In this document: piece after piece, positions 33,313 to 44,404 of the stretch
How positions within the stretch are numbered: position 1 is the stretch's first letter
Layout: the number at the start of each line of letters is the position of its first letter
Assembly: GCF_002865645.1 (NCBI RefSeq)
Contig: NW_020194684.1
Coordinates: 1,457,308 to 1,521,307, forward strand
Direction of reading: 5' to 3'
DNA length: 64,000 nt
Source of the DNA: Hyaloscypha bicolor E
Taxonomy: Eukaryota > Ascomycota > Leotiomycetes > Helotiales > Hyaloscyphaceae
Translations under genes and position numbers: made by a program
Notes under the pieces: generated by a model
The model's database searches: none
Seen by the model: only the letters and a program-made list of their open reading frames with translations
What the model was told of the DNA's origin: nothing

Positions 33313-34128
33313 ATCGTTTAATCTGCGAAGGGTTTTGTTTAGTGTTTGGCGTTTGTTGGTTGCGGAGAAATGAGTGTTGGTGTCGGTGAAGACAAAGTCA
33401 AAGTTTGGAGGGTGGTGCAGAAGAGGTGGGATTTATAATGCAAGGGACCGACACATCGACCTAGCCAGTTACGAATGTGAATACGCACGCAGTTTCGAAT
33501 AATAATCCACCTTGTATTAAAGGTTGCATTTACACTCGAACACGCTTTTCAACTTCTATTTTGATCTGTCTAAAAGTTTGAGTTACCTGAAAGTCAACAG
33601 TTTCCCAACTTTTGTTCTCTATCGGCATCCTCGATAATGTGGAGGGGTCCAGGAGGTCTTGGCGAGGCAATTCAGAAAGGCGGTCAGAGAGGGCGCCTCC
33701 TAAAAATGCAGGGGTTTGCCGAAGAAAAGGGGGGCGATGAGTTGAGAAACGTCGTGATTCTGTCCGAGTATTGGAGGCAAGGAAAATATCCGAGACCACT
33801 AGATTCCGAATGTTATTCATTAACCTATTTTAAAACTTAGTCAAGAAGTCAGTTTCCCAGCATTTTTCATAGTCAACTCCGCAAGCGAGCAATTGTTTTA
33901 AAACATATTCCTTATCTTCAACATGATGTTTTGGACCTAGCACCAAGTGATATCAGACCCGTGGTGTACTCACAATATAACATTTTGGCGAGGAGAGGTC
34001 CGTGAAGAATTGTTGCGAATAGAATGATCGGGGTTTTTTTCCATCTAATCCTACGTGTACACATTCATTTCTTCCGTCCCTACCTATATTCGTCTATATA
34101 TTCATGATTCCATATACAAATCGGCCGC
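33313..34128. other. Intergenic
   Basis: Promoter side of the epimerase/reductase gene and 3' side of the transporter gene. Short frames of up to 96 codons occur but have no motifs. No gene supported. Confidence 0.5.
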
Positions 34129-35374
34129 TCATTTCTGAGAGAGCTGGCTGTAGACTGTAGCACCGCCAAGTGCCAGTACAATACCCAACGAATCCTTCAT
34201 CGTCAGGGATCGTCCTTCACTGATCCACCCATACGAAAGGATGATTATTGTTTTGACGCTGCGAAGTATCAGATTGTGGTCTTGGCCTACCTATTGGGCA
34301 AGAGAGGAGACTTACTTGGAGGCGACGTTGAATGTCAGTGCGCTCATTCGTCCGATTATCAGGAATTGTGAAAGGTTCTAATGACAATTAGTTCGGAAAT
34401 CTCAGCAATATAGGATGAAAGCTTACCAGTGAAGCAGCAGCAAGGCCAGACAAAAACAGGGCCACCAAAGTATCACTTGGAATATCCCCAACATCAGGCA
34501 CTGTGTCAAAAAATGGGACTAAAAGTGCCAATAGTAACACAGATATCGGCGCTTGATTCAACAGCAATTGTGGACTAGACACCGAGAAATCCTTCATCTT
34601 CTTTCCAATCCACACTTGGTAAAAACTAGTCACTACAAAGGCTGCAGTTGCGATTGAAGCTCCTTGCGCTGTTGTCCCAGTTGCTCCGGTGTTGGTTACT
34701 CCTACACCTATGCAAACGCTAGCCAGAGCGCCGATGGTGAGAAGAGTGACCGATTTCCCAAGGTACAAGTACTGGAGAAGGGCGACACAAGGAGTGGTCA
34801 ATATTTTTGCAAGCCTGTGAGAGTGTCAGCCCAATATCGTAACTGGCAAGAGCGGCGCGACAAACTGGTAAAATCCAACGGAGTTATACGCCAAGCTTAA
34901 ATTTCCAAGTATCAGAAATCCTGCAAAGAAGCTGCACAGTGGTATCATCTGTAGGAAAGGTAGTCGAACGGGCACAAACAAATTGAAGGGTCGTCGGCTT
35001 GCAATCCATAGGACAATTGAAGTGCATGTGAAATGCCACATCGCAAAGGATACCTGGGCATGCTTCAATTGAGGGTCCTTAAAAATCCTAGACAGACACA
35101 GTTAGTAAATGCTTTCTAATCCACCATCTTCGAAGACATGCCATTTGTTTAAGAAGACAAGCGTCACCGTGCTTGCAATGTTGAGCAGAATGCAACTCCC
35201 GTCAATCAACTGCTTCCCCAATGCCTTCCGCCCTTGAGAAGCATCCCGTGAAGGAATTTCTCCCCTCATCAGCTTCTCCTTGGCCATCTCGACATCTTTA
35301 TATGCTTGATCCCTCATCGTATGCGCAGTTGTGGTTGTTTGAGGTGGAAATGTCGAGGTTGAAGCCCTCATCAC
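34129..35374 (-). CDS. TPT/nucleotide-sugar transporter family protein (SLC35E3-like)
   Basis: Ten-helix drug/metabolite-superfamily transporter, probably Golgi/ER. Exons 35374-35142, 35087-34866, 34814-34427, 34377-34316, 34258-34129; 344 residues. A cytosolic N-tail is followed by SCILLNIASTVTLVFLNKW, then IFKDPQLKHAQVSFAMWHF, SLAYNSVGFYQLAKILTTP, FVVTSFYQVWIGKKMKDF, QLLLNQAPISVLLLALLV and the C-terminal signature NVKTIIILSYGWISEGR. Substrate cannot be read from sequence. The first intron is best read as GC-AG (TG/GCATGT), giving NKW/IFKDPQL, which is the family pattern; a GT donor three bases later with another acceptor would give NKWH/DPQL. The start may be 57 nt downstream (MRDQAYKDVE). 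Divergent from ERG9. Confidence 0.88.
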
Positions 35375-35935
35375 ACGAAACCTCGGTATTTCTTGTACCC
35401 CCTTCCAAGGACATGGAGACTAATGTCGATCGCGCAAATCGTGGCGATTACATGGCTGTAATGAGAGGTGCTCTTTGCGTTGTCTTCTACAGTAGAAGGT
35501 GGCTGCTGATCGTGATCCTTGGACCTGAGACCAAGTGCTGATGGAATCGTGAAATGCTGGTAGATGAATGTGCCACTACTGGTTTCCAATGCGAGGCTGG
35601 CAGTGTGAAGATGTGGCGCAGCCGGCCTTTCCCTGATTGGTGCGACTAATTCCAGGGTTCTGCAGGAGAGAGGAGACGAGCGCGGTGCAGAAATCCGACA
35701 CTGCGGGTGAGCCCCCAGCGCAAGAAAGGATAATCTCGAGAGATTAGAAAACTAATCTGCATCTCCCCCGGCCCGGAACTCCTTACCGACACATCTCTGG
35801 CATTTATCTGAAAGCTGTCTTCGGCGATGATATAGCTGCTCCACTCACATCAAAAACCTCGTCCCCCATCCTCGACACCTCCCCTAACCCACACAGCTTC
35901 CTCCCGACCAACATCACACTTGTTCACCCGCCGCA
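35375..35935. promoter_or_regulatory. Divergent promoter between transporter and ERG9
   Basis: The 561 bp between two divergently transcribed starts contain both promoters. A pyrimidine-rich stretch (CCTCGTCCCCCATCCTCGAC and on) lies within 75 bp of the ERG9 ATG, as is common for fungal housekeeping promoters. No confident factor site is called. Confidence 0.45.
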
Positions 35936-37531
35936 ATGGGTCTCCTTAGGCAACTTCTGTATTTCTCAGTCCACCCCAACCAACTGAGATCAATCTTGCA
36001 ATGGTGGGCATCGAATAGGCCATCTTGTGCTACGTATGCTAATGTTCTTCACAGGAAAATATGGCACGACCCCGTTCACACTCGAGACCCGAAGAAGGAG
36101 TCTGCCACCCTGCAAGAATGCTTCAAATATCTCAACATGACTAGCCGAAGTTTCAGCGCGGTCATCCAAGAACTGAACCCCGAATTGCTCGTCCCAGTTG
36201 CGTTGTTCTACCTGATTCTGCGAGGTCTTGATACGATCGAGGATGACATGACAATTCCGCTGGAGACAAAGGAGCCCCTTTTGAGGAATTTCCAACATAT
36301 CCTGGAGAAGGATGGCTGGACATTCGATGGGAATGCGCCCACCGAGAAGGACCGGGAACTTCTCGTACATTTCGATGTGGTGATCACTGAGTATAAGCTG
36401 GTCAAACCCCAGTACAAAGCTATTATCGCCGATATCACGGACAAGATGGGCAATGGCATGGCGGATTATGCGAACAACGCCGAGCACAACGTCAATGGTG
36501 TCAATACCATCAAAGATTACGAATTATACTGCCATTACGTTGCAGGCTTGGTTGGTGATGGCTTGACGAGGTTATTCGTAGAGAGTAAGCTTGCGAACCC
36601 AGCGCTCCTCAAACGTCCCGAGCTTGCCGAGTCAATGGGTCAATTCCTCCAGAAGACAAATATCATTCGTGATATCAAGGAAGATTTGGATGACAGGCGA
36701 CGCTTCTATCCAAAAGAAATCTGGTCGAAACACGTCGACAAATTCGAGGACTTATTCGACCCAAAGAATATCGATGTTGCTCTAAACTGCAGCTCCGAGA
36801 TGGTTCTCAATGCTCTACGACATGCCGATGAATGTTTATTCTACATGGCTGGCATTAAAGATCAAAGTGTTTTCAACTTCGTCGCTATTCCTCAATCCAT
36901 GGCCATTGCAACACTTGAACTCGTCTTCCGAAATCCCGAAGTGTACAAGAAGAACGTCAAGATCACTAAAGGTGATGCGTGCCAATTGATGATGGACTCT
37001 TCCACCAATCTCCGAACTGTCTGTGAAATCTTCAAGAAGTATACTCGAAGAATACACAAGAAGAATACTCCCAAGGACCCAAACTACCTCGAGATCAGCA
37101 TTGCGTGCGCAAAGGTATGCCAATATCTCTATATTCAGAGACATCACTGACCTTGACAGATCGAGCAATTCATCGAGTCCATCTACCCAACACAAGATCC
37201 GAAGAAGCTCTCTTTGATTCACGCAGGCGAAATCGACCCCGACGTCGAGAAGAAGAAGGCCCAGGATTCAGAAGCAAAGAAGGATGTATTCTTCCTCCTA
37301 CTTGCCGTTGTGGGAACCCTCTTGGTGATCTCAGCATTGATGGTACGGATCCCCCCTCCTTCAAAACCCCTCATCACTAACATCATCCAGATTGGAGCCG
37401 CATACCTCGCAGGAGCGCGCTTCGATGTGGCCTTCAACGAGATCAAGAAAGGCATGATCTTTCCTAAATTGGACAATGGCAGCGAAGGCCCACAAACCAT
37501 CGTCGACCAGCATGATCATGGGGAGTTGTAA
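35936..37531 (+). CDS. ERG9: Squalene synthase (farnesyl-diphosphate farnesyltransferase)
   Basis: Joins two farnesyl diphosphates to squalene with NADPH, the first committed step to ergosterol; ER membrane. Exons 35936-36003, 36055-37114, 37160-37342, 37391-37531; 483 residues, the usual size. Visible: [20 protein letters not shown]; the first Asp-rich motif in [19 protein letters not shown] followed by [20 protein letters not shown]; the second Asp-rich motif in [38 protein letters not shown]; and a C-terminal membrane anchor ([20 protein letters not shown], then [10 protein letters not shown]). Introns 1 (51 nt) and 3 (48 nt) are multiples of three with no stops, so a frame-only call would insert 17 and 16 false residues. 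The splice choice is fixed by the conserved [15 protein letters not shown] joint. Confidence 0.97.
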
Positions 37532-38743
37532 TCTTGTTTCCATCCTTCCGTGCATGCGCTTCTTTATACCTAATTTGAATTTGTCCACAAGAGTTGAATC
37601 GGCATTCCTTCCAAAATGACTTGGCTCTTTTGGTGGTCTTGGGAGGGATGTATTATATTACGTGTCTAGGTTAAGAGATGAAATTAATTGCGGCAATGCA
37701 GATGATGCAGATAATGGGAATAGTTTGCTAACCTCTTTTGCCCCTTTCGCCATCTCATACACTTTGCAAATGAAAATTGGGGGGCTTCCTGGAGAGGATG
37801 GACGGAGAAATAGCACGGATGTCAAATTGCAATTCGGTCTTTTCAATGACTGTTGGTTGTGCCGAAGATGTGCTGAAATTGAATGCAATTGCTCAGTGAT
37901 GAGACGAGGCTTCCGACCTACTCCCTGCTTCTGTGGGACGGGCTGGCGTTGGATTGCATACATTCAGTTGATATGAAGCATTGAATGTTGAAGGGTAAGG
38001 TGGAAGAAGCCGGGCCAGCTAGTTGCTGACTTTCAAGATTGGGCTGGTGACGGCAAGTTGCCAGTTTTTCTGCGAGAGTTGAGATCGAATTCACTGGTCT
38101 CGTTGAGACTCCTTCGCAACGGGGATTGCCTCGGGTCAGTCCCAAGACAAAGATATCAAATCCGATGAAAAGATGCTTTGCGAGTGCTCCGCGTAATTCA
38201 AAGTTCTTCCAGGGCAGTTTCAGTGGAAGGTTGGCAATGAGCCTCACCCAACGCATTGGCAATATTAACTGGCGGCTTCAAGCAATCTGCACCAACGGTT
38301 CTTGCCAGCCTCTCTAGCTGTTGCTCCCTGTGCTTGGACCCGAAGTCACAGACGGAAGAAATATATGACAATGAAGTGGACGTTGACAACAGAAATTCCT
38401 CGGTTGCCTTTCTGCGGTCTCGTGTCATCTCTGGGAACGGCGGGTTCGTCACAATGCAAAGTTCTTCTCAAAATTGAAATCGACTTTCGTCCACTCCGCT
38501 TCCCGTTCATTCAAACGCTTTGCTCCAATATCAAACCCGCTGTAGTGCCTCTTATGTTTCTTTGGGTGGACTTGATATCGACCTTCCAGGTTGAGATGGC
38601 AGAGGATATTTGACCAAGGGCAAATGCAAATTTTTCAATGATTAGCTCCCAAAGAAACAGTCCACGGGGTTGAACGCTAGAGCGTATTTTGCGTGTAGAC
38701 GGCACAATACTCTTGATACTCTTGATAAGCGTGCGGCTTTCTG
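37532..38743. other. Intergenic
   Basis: About 1.2 kb between ERG9 and the hAT-like insertion. Several frames of 60-114 codons on both strands overlap each other and show no motifs or consistent splicing. No gene supported. Confidence 0.5.
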
Positions 38744-38751
38744 CCCTCCCA
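38744..38751. repeat. Target-site duplication, left copy
   Basis: CCCTCCCA immediately before the left inverted repeat of the hAT-like element; identical to 39757-39764. Confidence 0.85.
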
Positions 38752-39756
38752 CAGGCTCGGCAACGATTGGCGTTTTGCACTATCGATAACAATCGATGCC
38801 ATAATCGTAAGGTATCGATTGTATTGATAGTGCAATCGATTGTTTAGCGAGCTAATCCCTATATACGTATGATTTTACCCCTTTTCTAATGCCAGAAGAT
38901 CCAGGAGTTTAGTAGAGTACTATACTATATATAATAAAGGTAAGGCTCTTTCTTATTTACTTATTTAAAGAAAGTATCTAGAACTCTGCTTCTTTTCTAG
39001 TACTTAAGGTACTCCTGCATCTTGTCTCGGTTTCAAGCTGCCCCCTATTCTAGGTAGCTTACCGTACGACAAGCCCCTGAAAAGACTCCCTCTGGCTTAT
39101 CGCTCATTAGCACTATTGAGATGATATTAATAGCTATTCCTGTATCCGGTAAGATATAGTCCATACTAGTAAGGGGATCTATTACGATTTACCTTACCAA
39201 AAATCGGCCGCACTCACATATTACTGCCCCTCCTTCCTTTTCTTTCAGCATTTACTATTACTTAAAATATTTACTCTCTCTATATATATAAAAGTATAAA
39301 AGTAAAAGGGGGGATTTGGGGATATTAAATTCAAGTAGTTAAAAGCCTTGGTTCTCATTATTAAAGGCGGGGAAAGGCCCCTTAATAGTACAAATCCACT
39401 AGTCTCCCACTAGCCCTCCCATACGCTGGCTGCCTTAGGCCCATAAGCTTGGCAACTTTTAATGGGGGAGGGGTTAAGAGGGCAAGTATATAAAAGTAAA
39501 AAGCAATAGGTGGAGAGAGAAAGTGAGAAGTGAGCTTCGAGGCTTGTAGGTCGCGAGGAAAAGGGAACCCTATAATTATAGGCTGCTTATCGCTAAATTA
39601 TAGGCTATAGGTACTAAAAATTTAGTGCTTAGCTTTCGTGGGGTGCGGGGTAATAATCGTTTAGTAATCGATTACTAATCGATTACAATCGATAGCTAAT
39701 CAATAGTGCACACAATCGATTACTAATCGATTGCTCAGCAATCGTTGCCGAGCCTG
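38752..39756. mobile_element. Non-autonomous hAT-like transposon with target-site duplication
   Basis: Perfect 18-bp terminal inverted repeats, CAGGCTCGGCAACGATTG at 38752-38769 and its complement at 39739-39756, flanked by an exact 8-bp direct repeat CCCTCCCA (38744-38751 and 39757-39764). TIRs starting CAG and an 8-bp duplication are the signature of hAT elements. Both subterminal regions carry many copies of AATCGAT in both orientations (about 38780-38842 and 39655-39736), as expected for transposase-binding repeats. The 1,005-bp interior has no transposase frame, so movement would need a transposase from elsewhere. Intact termini and identical duplication suggest a fairly recent insertion. 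Confidence 0.88.
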
Positions 39757-39764
39757 CCCTCCCA
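39757..39764. repeat. Target-site duplication, right copy
   Basis: CCCTCCCA immediately after the right inverted repeat of the hAT-like element; identical to 38744-38751. Confidence 0.85.
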
Positions 39765-40401
39765 TCGCCGCAACCCTACAAATAACCTTCTTAAACGGGT
39801 TGAACAAAGCCAAGATTGCTCTGTACATCCAATTAAGAGGGTGAGGGAACTCAACATATATGCGAGCGGCAAAGACTCCGCCCAGGAGCCATGGACTTCA
39901 GCTTAATCTTATTCAGCTCTCAAGTCATGTGAAGAAATTATAGGAACCCGACCTGGCCTATCGATCGTTGCCATTTCTCCACGAGAAGAGCGCTCGCAGA
40001 GCTTTCTATAACCCAGAGCATCAAAAAAGTTCAATGCTTATTCTCGACCCCGGCTACCTCGCCCTGACACTACTCATGGATGCAGGTTGTGAAGCAGCAT
40101 CAAAGTTCACTTTCCCCTTTCGAATCGTCATCGTTTTCTCCTAGCACAATCCCTCTTAGTATATTGCAACAAAAGCTTTAAAGTTATGTGTAACAAATGT
40201 AGCCGTGCCACCTGATATATTGCAAAAAGCAAGACCTCTACGAGGCATTTACTTCAGTTTTCTCCCAATGCATATAAAGGGCTCTTGATCTCCTTGAAAA
40301 TGGGTAGTGTCCTCTTCAAATCAATCACCTCTTCATAGGTACCATCCTTTAGCACAAGACCAACATCTCAAAACTATTTCATCCTCTTTCAAAACATCAC
40401 C
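39765..40401. other. Intergenic, upstream of the secreted-protein pseudogene
   Basis: No gene supported. CATATAAAG at 40271-40279 is a plausible TATA box about 125 bp before the ATG at 40402. Confidence 0.5.
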
Positions 40402-41175
40402 ATGCATTTTTCGCCCCTCGTCTCTGTCCTGCTTAGCACATCTTGCATATCCAATTTCCACATTCCCGAGAACGCAGCAGACGGTGTATATTCCGTCCTC
40501 AGCTACGAAAACGGGATCGAGGTGCACATCTGAATCGGCGACTTGGCAGATGCCCATGCCCTCGGGCGCTTCTCGCTGCTCGGTAGTTCCTCCTCCAGAG
40601 TGAAAAGTCAGAACACGGATTGGACTTGATTTCTTGTTACCCTGAGGAAGGAACCGAGGACCTCGATCACCGCACTTGCGATACTACGAACGCCGCCCTT
40701 GACGCGCAAGTAATCCTTTCTTACGCTCACAATAATACGCTCTTCTCTCCTTTCTTTGAGAGCAGAGAATCAGGAGCTGTTCCCTCAGGAACCGTCATGC
40801 TTCCTTGCACCTGTCCATACATCCTCTGAGCAATACAACTCCTCAGCATTCCGCTCGCTCCACCCCTTCTTGCATTTTACGGGGCCCCGCTAACTCGCTG
40901 CCCATTGTGGCGGCGGCACAAACGTCCGCTCAGGCTATGACTTCTACTCCATCAGCGAATGCGTCGTTGCACACTTTGACAATTTCGGATGGGATGATCG
41001 GTCTCGTTGTGCTTCGGATCGTCAATCGGCTTCGGCGCGCATCACCCAGAATTGCAGCCAGTATAAACCAGGCTCCGCCAGGAGAAATGATGTCACGCCT
41101 GCTATTAGTTAATCGTATGGATATGAGAGTTACTGCACTGCGAGGGGACACAACTTTTGTGCAACAGTCACTTAG
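40402..41175 (+). pseudogene. Small secreted cysteine-containing protein gene, apparently broken
   Basis: A signal-peptide-like start (MHFSPLVSVLLSTSCISNF) leads into NAADGVYSVLSYENG, a pattern I associate with small secreted proteins of filamentous fungi. Exon 1 40402-40521 and exon 2 40587-40709 join in phase (weak GTGCAC donor), giving LISCYPEEG and RTCDTTNAALDAQ. The next clear coding block starts near 40906 (CGGGTNVRSGYDFYSISECV, then HFDNFGWDDRSRC, NCSQYKPGSA, SYGYESYC and GHNFC). It has a GCTAAC branch-point-like site at 40890-40895 but CCAT where CCAG is expected, so no acceptor. A TAA also interrupts this block just before SYGYESYC, one C-to-T from CAA. An intact alternative splice form cannot be excluded. 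Function unknown; an effector-like role would be inference only. Confidence 0.5.
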
Positions 41176-41974
41176 GGGGCGTGAACGATCGCTGGTAGAA
41201 GAGGGAAATGAGGCCGAAAATGGTGGCTGGAAATGAAAGTAGAATGGGCTTGTCCCAAAGGGGTAGTTTGGCAAGTGGGACAGTGAAGTAGACACGTTGT
41301 GTGTTCCCTTTCTTCACTTCGTAGTACACTCCTTTTATACACGTTTCCGGGTAGGGCAAGAAATGAAAGTACTTCATTGCCTCTCATCAGGCTTGACCTC
41401 ATACATTGTATCGCGCTCTGTTGTGGCATGGTCATTTTTCCTGATAGGAGATAATTGTATCTTCTATGATTTGGCTTTATTCGAATCATAGAAGTGTATA
41501 CAGTACGGAGACAATATACGTGGGGGAGTGAGGCCCTATTCCTCATCACACGGAGAATCGCTCTCCCAGTCCCACGCTCTCAAAGGTGTCGAGAATATCT
41601 TCCGAGAATTCTATTTGCATCGGCGACAAACCATCTATTTCTATCTTACTATTCACCCATCCCAATGTGCAGTTTGCACATACGTCAAACTCCTTTTACC
41701 GCCCCCCTCGCTTAACATTTACCCCTTTTTCTATTGTCCCAACAATACCTTCCCCTATTGTATCCTCACAATACCCGACAACAATACTCATAGCAACAAA
41801 TACACAAATGTCTCCTCTCAACTATATACTCTTTCTTTCCCTCCATCTTTCCCTTCTTTCCTTTTCTCTCCAGCACGCATACTCTCACAAACACTCAGTC
41901 TGTACTCATCACATCACAAACCTCTCATCCAAACACTCAATCATACACACACACATTCGACGAAAATCACCACA
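41176..41974. other. Intergenic
   Basis: Promoter region of the small gene at 41975. A pyrimidine-rich stretch with CTTTC/CCTTC runs (about 41700-41870) precedes it. A 223-codon plus-strand frame (41528-42199) crosses this region but is only an extension of the real first exon in low-complexity sequence. Confidence 0.5.
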
Positions 41975-42522
41975 ATGCCAAAACACAAGCACAACACCCG
42001 CGCCTCTCGCCTCCCTCTCATCCCACCCCTCTCGCCACCCCGCCGCCAAGCACGCTCACCACCAGAGATCGACTACCCGTACTTCCCGGGCTTGGAGTTT
42101 GGAGATAGGCTCGCGATCCCGGACCTGGACTTAGGAGAGGTACGTCTCCTTCTCCCTTCTCCTTTCTTGTTGGGACGGGAGAGGCTAACGACCGGATAAC
42201 AGCCAGCGATCCCGGTCTGGTGGGAGACAGAAGACGGTACCAGGACCCACGTGGTCAAGCGGAGAGGAGGGCAGACGGCCGTGTTCACTCTGGAGGAGTG
42301 GGAGGAGGGAGGGCGGGAGTGGGTGGCGGAGGCGTTGAAGGCGGTGAGTGTTCCCCTTTCCTTTCATCCCGTTGTTGATGATTGCGAGACTGATAATGAC
42401 AATAGGCCAGAGCGAAGAGATTGAAGAGGGTGAGGACGGGGGGGTTGTCGAGGGCGGCGAGGAGGAGGGCTTGGAATCGGGGCCGGGGACGGAGTCGTGG
42501 GGATGATGGGAAGTTTGAGTGA
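41975..42522 (+). CDS. Small basic protein of unknown function
   Basis: Three exons with canonical splice sites (41975-42139, 42203-42343, 42406-42522; introns 63 and 62 nt) give 140 residues. The N-terminus is basic (MPKHKHNTRASRLPL). The middle is the most structured part (PAIPVWWETEDGTRTHVVKR, then TAVFTLEEWEEGGREWVAEA). The C-terminus is Arg/Gly-rich (RAKRLKRVRTGG, then RAARRRAWNRGRGRSRG) and looks like a nuclear localisation or nucleic-acid-binding tail. I do not recognise the family. Support comes from three in-phase exons, good splice sites and non-random composition; expression is unproven. Confidence 0.6.
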
Positions 42523-42716
42523 ATTGAGATGAGAGTACTGAATGAATGAAATGGCATGACTCTCCACTGGCTTTTCAATTTCCGTTGCCAATTGTGAATT
42601 TGGTGTCACTTGATGGTCTGCTTCAGATGATATCAAGCCAGAGGCGGTCATGAGTTTCCATTTCAGTCATAACTCTACATGGGTATCATCGACAATTCAA
42701 CATATAATCTTACATC

Positions 42717-44404
42717 TCATATCTTCAAACTCTCATCCGACCTCCCGTCTGTATGCCACATCTCCACGTCCACCTTCCGATGAATTTTCTTATCGCCCAC
42801 CATATTTTCCTGACTTTCCGTCCTCAACATATCACGCCTGCTCTCCACTGTGCTATCGACTGCACCCCATTGCCTTCCGGTCCCAAATATCTCGTCCTTG
42901 TTTGACTTCGCGGAAATATTGTAGAGGCCGATGCCGAACTTGCCGGAGCGCGGAGTGTTGCCTGGGCGTACGGACGAGGTGTTTGCTGAGGACCGGCTGA
43001 AGAAACCGGTGAAGACTTTGATGTATTGGTTTAGCATGGGGAGGCAGGTGCAGATGAGACCGGTGTTGGCTTCGATCACGGACCAGTTCGTCGCTGGAAC
43101 GGGGCCATCTGTTTTGATCGTTATGACTTGTTTCATGTGGTAGTGGATTTGAAACTTACATGTTAAATCTGTTCCTTTGCTTGATGATGCCAGAGTTGTC
43201 ATTCGGTAGATCGTTGTGAAGCAGACGCTGATATTGTCAGTGACAGCATCATGAACAATTGAGGGGTGGCGCACAAGAATCCAAGCGCAAAGCATCCCAT
43301 AACACCATACTTGTCCTTCTTCGACAGCGACAGCGAGTAAAGGATAGGCATCGGCAAACACAAGATATAGAAATCCGTCGCGATGTTGATCACTGCATAA
43401 GAGATCCAGAATGGAGCACTCTGGATGCAATGGCCCCCATGGATTGTCCGATTCCAGTAAAATGGTACTGGGTTGCATTGAAAGATGGTCGCAACGATAT
43501 AGGCGAAGCCAGAACAACCCACGAAGGCCAGACCAGCGAAGCAGAGGGCTCGGAACTTTTGCTGAGGAAAGACTCGAAGGTAGAACAAGAGAAGCGCCTA
43601 TCGGAATCCCGGTATTAGCATTGCCGGGCTGGAAGAGTTTGGGGTTGAAATGTTGTCATGTACGGTCAATTTCGATGTTGCATCTGACGGAGGGAGATAT
43701 GAAGTTAAAAATGATGCTTAGCTTACCATCTTATTGAACGTGATAACCACTTTATACATTATTTGGGCGACGTAAAACTGCAGTGATTTAGCGGAGTCGA
43801 GTCGAGTCGAATGCGATGTGCACAGCTGAGAGCATTGGAGCTGTCTTGGTGTCGAAGGTCGAACGAGCCATGGGAACTCCCGAGACAGCTCTGGTGCTCT
43901 CAGCTCTGATAGAGAAATGCACAAGTTTGTATGAGACCAAAGCTTACCCACTAACTCAATTGTCAGTATGATCTACGTGGGGTACCATGTAGAAATGGAT
44001 GATCGGATGACTTACCTCAAGTGCCTCCTGGATTTGAGGCTTTGTGAGACCATTCAGATGATTCCCATAGCCGTGCACAGTTGCTTCTATCTCTGTGACA
44101 GACAGTCCAACTGATGAAATCTAGGAGACCCATGAGCCCTGTTCAGAGTCATGGCAAGAAGGAGGGTCACCAAAGAAGCAATCACGCAATAATCATCTTG
44201 CCCAAGTCCTTGACTTGTCGTCAACTTCGATAACCTGACGCTGATTCGAGCCGCGACGAAAAGCCCAGCAACAACAACCATCGCTACGGATATGATATAG
44301 AGCGTCGTGCCTCTCTGAGGAGCCTCCCCGGGCTTCAGCGGCTCGACAAGAGGTAACGACCTCATCAAAACGTTCATCATTCGAGACATTGGATCAGGCC
44401 ACAC
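42717..44404 (-). CDS. PTH11-like/rhodopsin-domain seven-transmembrane receptor
   Basis: Fungal integral membrane protein of the large PTH11-related family, likely a plasma-membrane sensor. Exons 44404-44171, 44120-44016, 43777-43727, 43597-43275, 43227-43160, 43108-42717; 390 residues. Landmarks: TLYIISVAMVVVAGLFVAAR (first helix), LGQDDYCVIASL, EATVHGYGNHLN, FYVAQIMYKVVITFNKM, LLLFYLRVFPQQKFRAL, IFQCNPVPFYWNRTIHGGHC, NIATDFYILCLPMPIL, FTTIYRMTTL and NWSVIEANTGLICTCLPML, in the usual order, then a polar C-tail. There is no CFEM domain, unlike the receptor at 12.7 kb. Intron 2 is unusually long (238 nt) and contains a strong inverted repeat. The start could be one of several closely spaced in-frame ATGs (44404, 44389, 44380). 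Ligand unknown. Confidence 0.88.
43823..43905. repeat. Intronic inverted repeat
   Basis: Arms 43823-43845 (AGCTGAGAGCATTGGAGCTG and on) and 43883-43905 are inverted copies with few mismatches around a 37-nt loop. It lies wholly inside the second intron of the receptor gene and would form a stable hairpin in the pre-mRNA. It could be a small inserted element, which would explain why this intron is far longer than the others. Confidence 0.6.

Noticed and set aside
41528..42199. 223-codon plus-strand frame
   Set aside because: Read-through of the first exon of the small basic gene in pyrimidine-rich upstream sequence; the splice donor after GEF...LGE and the two following exons give a better model starting at 41975.
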